Position numbers and translations under genes: made by a program | In this document: one piece after another, positions 18,197-25,860 of the stretch | Numbering within the stretch: position 1 is the stretch's first letter | How the letters are laid out: each line of letters starts with the position of its first letter | The notes under the pieces: generated by a model | What the model was told of the DNA's origin: nothing | The model's database searches: none | The model's input: the letters and a program-made list of their open reading frames with translations, nothing else | Assembly: GCA_009746045.1 (NCBI GenBank) | Contig: RPFO01000419.1 | Location: forward strand, 1 to 32,569 | Length of the DNA: 32,569 nucleotides | DNA from: Mesostigma viride | Lineage: Eukaryota > Streptophyta > Mesostigmatophyceae > Mesostigmatales > Mesostigmataceae | Direction: 5' to 3'

Positions 18197-18913
18197 ATGC
18201 CAAATTCTGAAGAATTCCGAATTCCCGGCGATGAGGAAATAGCCGCTCCGCCGGCTGATCCTTTGCCAAGACCGACTGCGCCGTCGTGGCAGCAATTGCT
18301 TGACGAGGTCACGATCTCGCTCGACGAGCTTCATCGTCGGCAGCGCGCAGTTCTTCCATTGCTCGGGGATTTCCCCGAGGACCCCGATTTGCCGCAGCTG
18401 GTGCCGGCTATACGCACGCCGTTGGACACCATTCGCAACATTTTATCGCAATTTACGGTCCAAGTGCGGGGAGGTTTGCGGTCGGTGAACGAGGTCACCA
18501 CTGCCATCGAGGAGCTGGATAACGCCATCTCTACGCTCACCGGTTACCAGAGAAACTTACAAAACTGGGCATCGCTACGCACGAGGGGCGCGCCGGCGGT
18601 GTCGACAAACTTATTTCAAGATCTCGCGTTGCTGTCGCTGCTCACACGCGGCGTACGCAGTCGTGAACGCCAGGTTCTCATTAACCTGGTGGCTTTTCTC
18701 GCATCTTTGCGAGAGTGGATTCCCGCAGGTTGGGAATTGTTGTCCATTTTTACTCATCCTCTGCGCCTCGTCGCACGTCGGCATCGCGCAACTTTCGCGA
18801 CGGGAAGCACGCCGGTTTTGATACATACCGGTGCAGGTCCGGCACACACGCCGGATATGGAGGATCCTGAGTATACCTATGAGTACTGCGATTTCCGGGG
18901 CCTCGACTACTGA
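18197..18913 (+). CDS. ORF0 of element A, 238 residues, unknown function
   Basis: Intact frame from ATG 18197, 25 bases after the LTR, to TGA 18911-18913. An upstream start inside the LTR is in frame, but the internal one is preferred because it lies within the body of the element. The protein has a Pro-rich N-terminus, then likely amphipathic helices (SWQQLLDEVTISLDELHRRQ, LDTIRNILSQFTVQVRGGL, NEVTTAIEELDNAISTLTGY), a hydrophobic helix near RQVLINLVAFLASLREWIP and an acidic Tyr-rich tail. No known domain is recognised. Its place before gag is unusual for copia elements. Element B has a counterpart with a similar tail. A structural or RNA-binding accessory role is a guess. Confidence 0.65.
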   Translation: MPNSEEFRIPGDEEIAAPPADPLPRPTAPSWQQLLDEVTISLDELHRRQRAVLPLLGDFPEDPDLPQLVPAIRTPLDTIRNILSQFTVQVRGGLRSVNEVTTAIEELDNAISTLTGYQRNLQNWASLRTRGAPAVSTNLFQDLALLSLLTRGVRSRERQVLINLVAFLASLREWIPAGWELLSIFTHPLRLVARRHRATFATGSTPVLIHTGAGPAHTPDMEDPEYTYEYCDFRGLDY

Positions 18914-19076
18914 GTCGGCCAATTTTTTATCCAGTGCTCGTCGACATTTTGTCGAATTTTCAGCGGCGATTCGCGGGGACGGCGGCGACACCGGCGCAGG
19001 CGGCAGTTGTGACAATTTTGTACATACTTTTTCTGCTGCTTTGCTGAGGTGTTCTTTGAATAGCTTGTAGTGCAGA

Positions 19077-20185
19077 ATGGCAGACGGGCGCCGTAGCAAA
19101 GGTGTCCTAGCCAGTGGGAATAATGGTGGTGCTGGTAGTGGGACCGCTCACGTAGATGACGTGGGGGTTACCGGGGAAATTACCAACATTCATCACAATA
19201 ATAATAATGCACAAGCTGTTCTTGGTTATGATCTCACTACCCAGGGTTTGCTTATTGTGAATCAACTGCAACCTGTCACGTCAGACACAAAGCCCAAGCA
19301 GGCTGAGGAGTTTGTGGAGGGGCTAGAGGGGTTTCCAAGTTTGTACGGTGGTACAAACTATTACCAGATCTGGATAGGCAGCCAGACTTTTGGCAAGTGT
19401 TCAGATCAGATCAAGGACCTCACTAGAGAGTGTAAGAAGGCCAACAAGGCCTGGTCCAGCTACGTGGCAGAGTTAAAGGAGCTGCTAGAGGATCAGAGGA
19501 AGAAAGTGGGGATCCATTGGCAGGATAAATACCAGGGGTGGGAGGTCAAGGGAGACCTGATCCAGAACTTCCTTAACTATTGTAAAATGGTTGAGGAGGG
19601 CAGGGCTCACGGCTTTAATGTTGCTGACAACATAGCCCTGACAAACTGGCTCAAGGTTTCTGGGCTGGACAAGGCTACACGTGGCTCCTTAAAGGTCATG
19701 TGTGCCCCACACTCAACCCTCAAGGCCTACAAGGTCATAATCAAACAAGCACTCGAGGCAGAGGAGCTGTTTGAGGGTGGAGTGCCAGCAGTGAAGGCTA
19801 CCCAGGCAGGTGGGCGTACCCAGGGTGGCTCCAAATCGTCTGAGGCTGACCGAAGCCAAGGAGGGCGTAGGGGCAACCACAACAAGCGAAGGCCAATCAT
19901 TCACCCGACCCTGACGGGAGGTCACACTCCAAGTCGGTGTTCAGGCGGGTGGGTGGTCAGCCCAAGCAGGGCAACGCGTCTGACAACGGGGGCAGTGGCC
20001 AGGGCAAGTCAAAGATACAATGCTACCTGTGCAAGGGGTGGGGGCACATCAAGAAGGAGTGTCCCAGCTTCAAGAAGTCCCAGGGCCAGGGCAGCAACAA
20101 GAACAACAACAAGAAGAACAACAACAAGTCCCAGGCAGGCCAGCCTTCAAAGGGCAGTCAGCAAGAAGACAACAAGGAGCAGTGA
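19077..20185 (+). CDS. gag: gag of element A (with one internal frameshift)
   Basis: Starts MADGRRSKG after a pyrimidine-rich stretch ending TTGTAG, which could be a splice acceptor. The frame from 19077 has an Asn run, then a capsid-like helical region with AEEFVEGLEGFPSLY, YYQIWIGSQTF and WQDKYQGWEVKGDL, parallel to gag of B. The frame changes by -1 at about 19870-19905. The second frame holds FRRVGGQPK and the knuckle CYLCKGWGHIKKEC (CX2CX4HX4C), an Asn/Lys-rich tail, and stops at TGA 20183-20185. The frameshift may be a recent mutation or an assembly error, because the LTRs are almost identical. Pol continues in the same frame after the stop. Confidence 0.8.
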
Positions 20186-20188
20186 CTG
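20183..20188 (+). promoter_or_regulatory. Candidate readthrough stop (UGA CUG) between gag and pol of element A
   Basis: The gag stop reads CAG TGA CTG, and the downstream codons stay open in the same frame through integrase to 22072, with no ATG for about 47 codons. Element B has TGA CTT at the same junction. Leaky UGA-CU contexts are known from several RNA viruses. Confidence 0.6.
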
Positions 20189-22072
20189 TCTGAGGCAACC
20201 CCTACACACCTTAATTCACCCAGGGGGGAGGCCAGGTGCTCCAATGCAGATTTTATATCTGGGCAACAAGAGGGTGATCTCCAGGTTCAGGGTGGCCCCA
20301 GGTCACCTGGAGAGGTACAGGTTCCTATGAAGACGTCCTTGACAGCTGATGCAGCTGTAAGAATGTCTGACCCCATGCATCCTCGTGCTGGGCACGAGGG
20401 TGGACCTCTCATTTTGAGAGAAACCAATGTACAACCACAGAGGGGTGTGAAGGCCTCTGGTGGTATGCATGTGGTCCCTGCTGGCGGTCCAGGTGTTGGG
20501 CATGAGCAGGGTGACTCAGGCTCTGAGTCAGAACAGGATGGAAGTCAGCATGGTGATGCTGGACAACCTGACAGCACAGTCCTGACTGTGCCAGGGACTG
20601 CTTCCTCTGTGTACCAGGAGTTGGGTGCCCGAATCCACAACATGTTTGGGCATGCCACTTCTCTGTCAAACAACTTTGCCTTCCGTATGGGCAGGGCACC
20701 CCTTCTCAAGGCGTGTCAGCAAGCTGCCTCACGGTGTAAGTGCCAGTTGTCCTCCAACAAGCCCAGGAAATCACATGCCAAAGCTCTACCTCAGAGCATT
20801 GGTGATCTGCAGTGTGATATCCAACACATCAGGGGCATGCAACTGTTGGTGTGCGTGGACAGGTACACGAAATACAAGGTGCTGGAGCATTTACCTTCTA
20901 TGAAGAACAGGTACTTGCTGGCTGCCCTGCAGAATGTAAGAGCCAAGTTTCCTACCACAAGGATCCAGGTGGACATGCAGTTTCAGCATCTCAAGGGTGA
21001 TCCTACCCTTCCTGAGTTGCTGGTTACACCTAGGGAGGCTCATGGGCAGCAGGGTGCTATCGAGAGGGCAATCCAGGAGGTCAAGAAATTGATCATCTCT
21101 GAAGACTGGGTACCCTTGTCTGCACCTGCACTTGTCAGGAGTGCATGGCTGAGGAACGTGGAGCAGCAGCTGAACAGCAGGGTTAACTTCTACTATGATG
21201 GAGTTGCTGTCAGCCCAATGGGTCTATATCATGGCCTGTGCCCACCACATGTGCTGGAGGGCTGGAAACATGCTGCACATGTCACCTTTGCCAAGCTGAG
21301 GGAGAAGGACCGGGGTTGGAAGATGCTGGAGCCACAAGTGGGTCAGAAGGTCCTAGCTTGGAAGGAACCTAGCCTTTATGGCAAACGTGGTAGCTGGAGT
21401 CCTGGGGTGGTTACCCAGGTTGATGAAGCTAGCCACGCATGCTTGGTCAGCATGGAGGACGAACCAAAGCATGTACACCGGCTGAGTTGGTCATATGTCA
21501 AGCCTAACCTGATGAATGAGGGCAGTCAGGCACAAGGCTCACAGGATCTGCAGGATTTTCAGGTCCCAAGTGACATCACTGACGCAACGACCACATCTGT
21601 TGCAGGGGAATCTGTCAGCCCTGGCCAGGTTGCAGAGGTACTTGTTGAACAGGCTGCAAGGTCAACAGCTGGGGAGTCAACTGTCAAGCCCAAGGCACTA
21701 ACCAAGCCCAGGGGGACAAGTTTGGCTGGATTGATTGGGGCTCTACAAAGAGCCAAGAAGCAGCCCAAGGTAGCCAAGCTCAGGTGGCATGGCAATCTGG
21801 GGCTGGACACTGCCTTAGAGGTAGACACTAATTCTCAGGTTTCCATCATTGGGACCAGGGCTGCAGCAGGGTACAGCATGACTGAACCCAGCTATCAGTT
21901 TGTGTCTGACTTCAGTGGCGGGGTACACGTGAAGGTACTGGGTGAGGTATCTATTCCTATCCTTGGACAGGACACTGCTTTTGTGTCTTGGAGGGCTATC
22001 AGGACCTGCTCTTCTGGGGCAGAATTTCCTATGCCAGGATGGGGTAGTGATCACGTCCTCTCTCCTGACTAA
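20186..22072 (+). CDS. pol: pol of element A, part 1: pre-integrase zinc domain, integrase, N-half of protease
   Basis: After an acidic linker the pre-integrase zinc domain reads GARIHNMFGHATSLSN and ACQQAASRCKCQ. The integrase core has catalytic Asp codons at 20816 (LQCDIQH) and 20972 (QVDMQF) and Glu at 21062 (GAIERAIQEVKK). The second spacing is 29 residues, shorter than the usual 35. GQKVLAWKEPSLYGKRG and KHVHRLSWSYVKPN form the C-terminal module. A Ser/Thr-rich linker leads to ALEVDTNSQVSII at 21815-21853, a retropepsin-like active site with Asn instead of Gly. So protease follows integrase. The frame is lost near 21985 and ends at TAA 22070-22072 out of phase. Confidence 0.82.
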   Translation: MSEATPTHLNSPRGEARCSNADFISGQQEGDLQVQGGPRSPGEVQVPMKTSLTADAAVRMSDPMHPRAGHEGGPLILRETNVQPQRGVKASGGMHVVPAGGPGVGHEQGDSGSESEQDGSQHGDAGQPDSTVLTVPGTASSVYQELGARIHNMFGHATSLSNNFAFRMGRAPLLKACQQAASRCKCQLSSNKPRKSHAKALPQSIGDLQCDIQHIRGMQLLVCVDRYTKYKVLEHLPSMKNRYLLAALQNVRAKFPTTRIQVDMQFQHLKGDPTLPELLVTPREAHGQQGAIERAIQEVKKLIISEDWVPLSAPALVRSAWLRNVEQQLNSRVNFYYDGVAVSPMGLYHGLCPPHVLEGWKHAAHVTFAKLREKDRGWKMLEPQVGQKVLAWKEPSLYGKRGSWSPGVVTQVDEASHACLVSMEDEPKHVHRLSWSYVKPNLMNEGSQAQGSQDLQDFQVPSDITDATTTSVAGESVSPGQVAEVLVEQAARSTAGESTVKPKALTKPRGTSLAGLIGALQRAKKQPKVAKLRWHGNLGLDTALEVDTNSQVSIIGTRAAAGYSMTEPSYQFVSDFSGGVHVKVLGEVSIPILGQDTAFVSWRAIRTCSSGAEFPMPGWGSDHVLSPD

Positions 22073-23056
22073 GGAAGGGGCTGGTCAGGTCCCACTGATT
22101 AATTTCAGGACCACTCACCTATCACGTGCAGTAACCAGGACGGTTAAGCGTGTGCAAGTGTGCCAGGGGCAGGAGCCCTTGGTTGATGACCTCATATTGC
22201 CAGCTGCTAGTCATCCAAGCAGTTTGGGCATTGGTCCTCACTCACTTGCTGGACACAGCCCTATCAACTACCAAGGCCTGGTGAAGCTCATGTCCTCTCC
22301 CATTATGTGTCCCCAGGTCACACTGGGTCTGATTAAATCTGGGGAGGACTGGATCTCCAAGAAATGCGTGGAACCTGTCAATGACCTGCCTCCTGCACGA
22401 CGTCTACTCAAGCTCAAGTTTGTCATCAAGATGAAGGAGGTGGACGGGGTCAAGGTACCACATGTCAGGCCAGTGCTGAATGAGTTCAAGGGTACTGGTG
22501 AGTGCACTGCTGAGGAGTTGTATACCCCTGGCATGCTGCATGACACTTGGAGGCTGCTGCTGTGTGTATTTCTAGGCCTTCTCAACAAGGGCTTGGACTA
22601 TGGCTCAGTGGTGGTAGACTTCAAGAGGGCATTTCTGGAGGGGGATGCAGATGTGGCACAGGAAAAGTGGGAGGGCAAGACGCCTTTCTATGTCAGGGTG
22701 CCTGCTGTATGGAAAAGGGACATTCACACTGAGTTCCTTAAAATCCTCAAGGGCCTGGAGGGCCTGAGGTCAAGTCCAATAATCTGGAGGGAGACTCTCA
22801 ACCGTTTCCTGAAGGAGCATTGCAACTTGAAGGTCTCTCCTGTAGACCCCTGTCTGTTTCTGGGGCAATGGGAAGGCCTGCCAGTGTATGCTTCGCTGCA
22901 CGGGGATGACCTACATCTGATAGCTCCCACGTCGTGGCTTAAGGAGCTGATCTCCATCATTAAGTCCAAGTTTCCTCTGGGTAGGGAGCAATGGCAGGTG
23001 GAGAATGAGCCTCTGCTGTTTGTGGGCATGGAGGCCACACTGGTGAAGAAGGGGGG
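21987..23056 (+). CDS. pol: pol of element A, part 2: C-half of protease and reverse transcriptase
   Basis: Entered from part 1 by a one-base shift near 21985. LGGLSGPALLGQNFL (21987-22031) completes the protease with the conserved LLG-x-x-L. RT follows: RRLLKLKFVIKMKEV in the fingers, VVVDFKRAFLEGD with the first Asp, and ASLHGDDLHL with GAT GAC at 22905-22910. The box reads HGDD where copia RTs have YVDD, and element C has the same, so it is a lineage trait. The frame is lost in a run of seven Gs at 23051-23057. Parts 1 and 3 share a frame, so two compensating indels would make pol one ORF. Confidence 0.83.
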
Positions 23057-23809
23057 GAGTGGCGTATGCTGCTGGTGGGGGGCAATGATTATCAAGAGAC
23101 CCTCATTAGCAAGCTTCCTCCAACCATCACACAGGCACTGTGTCCTATGGTCAGGGGCATGGTTGCTTGGGTGGCAGGCATTTCCAGGCCAGACCTTATG
23201 GTCATAGCCAGGTTGCCTGATGACATGCTGGTGGAGCTAGGGTCTGCCAAGGTGGCTGATCAGGTCAGGGCTTCATCTGGCATTCTGTTGTCTGCAGTGG
23301 ATTTATCACAACCCATTTGCATGGAGCTGTATGTGGATAGCTCAATGGACAGCAGGCAGGTCTCCAAGGTCAGGGGCAGGGCTGCAGGGCTCTTTGTGCT
23401 CAGACAGGAAGGCCTGGGGAGTTTGGTGAGCTGGTTTAGTCGCCTGCACAAACGGGTGGCTGTCAGCAGTGATGTGGCAGAATGCAGGGCTATTTGTGAA
23501 GGCATTCACACAAGCCTTTATCTGAAGGAGTTGCTTCATCAGATGACTTCTAACACTCCTTGGCCACTTCAGGTTACCACTCTTCTAAAAACAGACTCCA
23601 TGGGGATGGTGCAGTTTGTGCACAGGCAGATGGCCAGAAGTAGGGACTTGGATTATCTCCTTCTTAAGGAGTTGTCCTCCTTGGCCAATATTGAGCATAT
23701 CCCTGGGGTTGACAATCCTGCTGATGCTTTGACCAAGCTAGTGCAGAAGGCAGCAGTGCAATACAAGGTTCTTCAGTCTCTGATGGACCCATCTCAGCAA
23801 GCTGTCTAA
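23057..23809 (+). CDS. pol: pol of element A, part 3: RNase H
   Basis: Resumes after the G7 run with EWRMLLVGGNDYQE and ends at TAA 23807-23809. RNase H residues are seen in MELYVDSSMDS (Asp), VAECRAICEG (Glu), LKTDSMGMVQFV (Asp) and PGVDNPADALTK (final Asp, copia signature). It is colinear with the minus-strand copy in element C. The -1 change at G-GGG-GGG could be slippage, a G deletion or an assembly error. It removes RNA from the hybrid during cDNA synthesis. Confidence 0.85.
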   Translation, partial: EWRMLLVGGNDYQETLISKLPPTITQALCPMVRGMVAWVAGISRPDLMVIARLPDDMLVELGSAKVADQVRASSGILLSAVDLSQPICMELYVDSSMDSRQVSKVRGRAAGLFVLRQEGLGSLVSWFSRLHKRVAVSSDVAECRAICEGIHTSLYLKELLHQMTSNTPWPLQVTTLLKTDSMGMVQFVHRQMARSRDLDYLLLKELSSLANIEHIPGVDNPADALTKLVQKAAVQYKVLQSLMDPSQQAV

Positions 23810-24091
23810 GCTGGTGCCTGGTTATAGGGCATTGGAGAGCAGATTGTGTGGTAGTGTCAGCATTGTGACTGGCATAATACCTGTATTTTAGTCTGTACTA
23901 AGGCTCATGGACCATGGTACACTCACTCTGATTTTAATCAGGATACAGCCAGGTTTTGGCTGGGGTTCATGCTGTTGACTACACAAGGTTGACAGGTCCA
24001 TTACAGACCATGTATTCTATTTTAAAAGAAATGTATATTTGTACATACTTCTCACAATGGTCTGGGAACCTTTATTCTGGGGTTTATAGGG

Positions 24092-24108
24092 CGGGGTTCG
24101 ATTCCCTG
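24092..24108 (+). promoter_or_regulatory. tRNA T-arm-like hairpin (B-box) in 3' UTR of element A
   Basis: CGGGG-TTCGATT-CCCTG forms a 5-bp stem with a seven-base T-loop. In element C the stem is TAGGG/CCCTA, so the outer pair changes from C-G to T-A and the second from G-T to A-T, keeping pairing. It includes GGTTCGATTCC, a Pol III B-box match. No full tRNA cloverleaf was found. Confidence 0.6.
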
Positions 24109-24247
24109 GTATTATGTTTCTACAAGCTGGCCTGTTCAGGTGTTTGCCTGTTCAGACTTCCCTAGTTCCCCAGGGCAGGATTTAATTGTTGCCTATGTGT
24201 TTCATTTTGTCATTTGTTTGCTGTGGCAGTTTACCATCTGGCAAGTA

Positions 24248-24316
24248 GACGGGCGCCGTAAGACGGGCGCCAATAGACCCCTGTTGAGAGAATGACAGGC
24301 AAACTATTGTAATACG
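24248..24316 (+). other. Conserved 3' UTR module: two GACGGGCGCC plus TGTAATACG
   Basis: GACGGGCGCC at 24248-24257 and 24262-24271, then TGTAATACG at 24308-24316. Element C has two CGGGCGCC copies followed 29 bases later by TGTAATACG on its sense strand. A 14-base copy, AGACGGGCGCCGTA, also overlaps the gag start (19082-19095 and 24247-24260). Confidence 0.5.
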
Positions 24317-24740
24317 CCTTACTTTGTCAAGTGGTATTTTAATTGTCATGGATTTATTGTACTTATATTGAATATGTACTGGGTTTTATGGGATTAGTAT
24401 CTGGGATTAATGTAACTCACCGCCAGAAGGTCATTGTACTGGAGGCTCTACCGAGGTGATGGGATTAATTCCTGGAGAAGACCTCATAGAATTAACCTGT
24501 ATGTATTTAATTTTGTGTGCTTCTAATATCTGGTGGTACTCTGTAATGCCACTTCCATAGGTTTTTATCCATTTCTCATGGAATGGTTTTCCCTGTGGCA
24601 GATCTGTTTCTTTTCCAGTTCCTTAAAAGAAAGGGCTGGGGGAATGGCAATGGCCATTAAAGACATCTGTTCAAGCTTCAAGCTGGAGTGAAGGACATTT
24701 CAAGCTACTTCAAGGGTCCCTGGCAGGGGATGTGATCCCT

Positions 24741-24759
24741 AAAGAAAAGAAGGGATTGG
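24741..24759 (+). promoter_or_regulatory. Polypurine tract of element A
   Basis: AAAGAAAAGAAGGGA followed by TTGG lies directly before the 3' LTR at 24760. Element C has AAGAAAGGGTTGG in the same place. It primes plus-strand synthesis. Confidence 0.75.
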
Positions 24760-25376
24760 AGTTAACGTAAAGGATTTACGTTAGATGGATAGAGATTGTT
24801 ACGCTCTTTCCAACGGCACCTTGAACGCCTCATTTGGTTAAGGAACGTAAAAGTTATGACGTTTCCTAGGCTGTGCCGACAGTACCCGGCGCGCCACTGT
24901 GGGCGCGTACGGACACAGGATGTACAAGTGTCACTTTGATAGTCCGCAGGACGTTGACAGGACTTGTACAGGACTTGATGGTCAATTGATAGGTAGGCGC
25001 GCTGTAGCGCGCCAGGACCTATGAGACAATTGATGCTGAGTAGTGTACGGATAGGTCCACAGGACTAGCCGTATGGACAATTGATAGATCTGCGCGCCAA
25101 AGACGTGCCAGAGTCTGTGTAATCAATTGATTGACAGTTCAGCTGTGACAGTGCAGCTGAATACTTGGACGCGTCCCTAACAACCTATATGTGTGACTTG
25201 GTCGCACCGGGACGCTAGTTCTTGCGTGCACGTTCTCTTGGCACTGCGACCCTGTCGCCTGTGCTGCGTGCAGTCTTGGAAGTGACGTGACTTACGTCTG
25301 TGTTTCCTTGTTATTAATAAAGGCAACTTCCTGCAAGAACCATGGCGGAATTCGTGGCATTCACTCTCATACAACT
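24760..25376 (+). repeat. 3' LTR of element A (617 bp)
   Basis: Identical to 17556-18172 except for 24771 (A instead of C). Ends AGTT and AACT, followed by the ATATA target duplication. Confidence 0.93.
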
Positions 25377-25381
25377 ATATA
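25377..25381. repeat. Right target-site duplication of element A
   Basis: ATATA, the same as 17551-17555. Confidence 0.85.
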
Positions 25382-25463
25382 TACACAGAACAATCCTCCA
25401 GGTATCATCTGCAAGAACTATATAGTGGATAGGCATAGGGCTATCTTTAAGGGATTCAAGACA
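25377..25463 (-). mobile_element. Element C continued: RT fragment between elements A and D
   Basis: On the minus strand this codes ADDTWRIVLCIY, which matches HDTWRLLLCVF in the RT of A and is in phase with the RT frame on the other side of element A at 17555. It therefore proves that A split one gene. At 25464 the frame is cut again by the terminal repeat of element D. The missing upstream RT, PR and INT of C should lie right of the window. Confidence 0.75.
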
Positions 25464-25493
25464 GGGCTGGTTTTTTTTTAGTATGTTAAAATC
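25464..25493 (+). repeat. Left terminal inverted repeat of element D
   Basis: GGGCTGG then nine Ts then AGTATGTTAAAATC. It matches the inverted right end except for one T. Confidence 0.7.
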
Positions 25494-25584
25494 TGAACCG
25501 TTTATTAAAAATTTATCAAGATGCGACATTTCCCATGCTTTTGGCCACCTAAACCACCTGCCACATGCCCTGGAACTGTGCCCT

Positions 25585-25860
25585 AGTGATCTCTAATATG
25601 CCCCATGCCCCATGGCTCATGCCCCATCATGCCCCATGCCCATGCCCTTCTACAGCATGTTCGATGCTCCATGCCACACATGCCACGAACCGCAAGCCAA
25701 CTGTCAAACATCGTTGCTCCCATTCCCCCATACCCCATGCCCCATGCCCCATGCCCCATGTGCCCAAAACCAAGCCCCCCATGCCCGGCCATATATATGG
25801 CCTGATTGCTACATGCTCCATGCCCCATGCACCAGTTAAGTGCCCTGGCACATCCCATGC
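25585..25860. repeat. CCCCATG-rich microsatellite with G-quadruplex motif
   Basis: Many CCATGCCC units. At 25733-25757 the minus strand has four GGGG runs separated by three-base CAT loops, a perfect intramolecular G-quadruplex pattern. Open frames here on both strands are repeat artefacts. Confidence 0.7.

Larger units (their letters stand above)
23810..24740 (+). other. 3' UTR of element A
   Basis: About 930 bases with no supported coding frame. It carries a T-arm-like hairpin (24092-24108), a doubled GACGGGCGCC motif (24248-24271), TGTAATACG (24308-24316), then AT-rich sequence leading to the polypurine tract. The first three modules are in the same order in element C. Confidence 0.65.
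17556..25376 (+). mobile_element. Element A: complete copia-like LTR retrotransposon, 7,821 bp
   Basis: Two 617-bp LTRs differ at one base (17567 C versus 24771 A), and both lie against ATATA target duplications. Between them are ORF0, gag, pol and a 950-base 3' UTR with a polypurine tract. The near-identical LTRs imply recent insertion. It lies inside the RT gene of element C, whose frame resumes across the insert. Three frame changes (gag, INT-PR junction, RT-RH junction) exist in spite of the young LTRs. Domain order is gag-INT-PR-RT-RH, which is neither the usual copia nor the usual gypsy order. Confidence 0.93.

Noticed and set aside
24050-24120. Complete tRNA gene in the 3' UTR of A
   Set aside because: Only the T-arm is convincing. 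The acceptor and anticodon stems do not pair at the expected distances.
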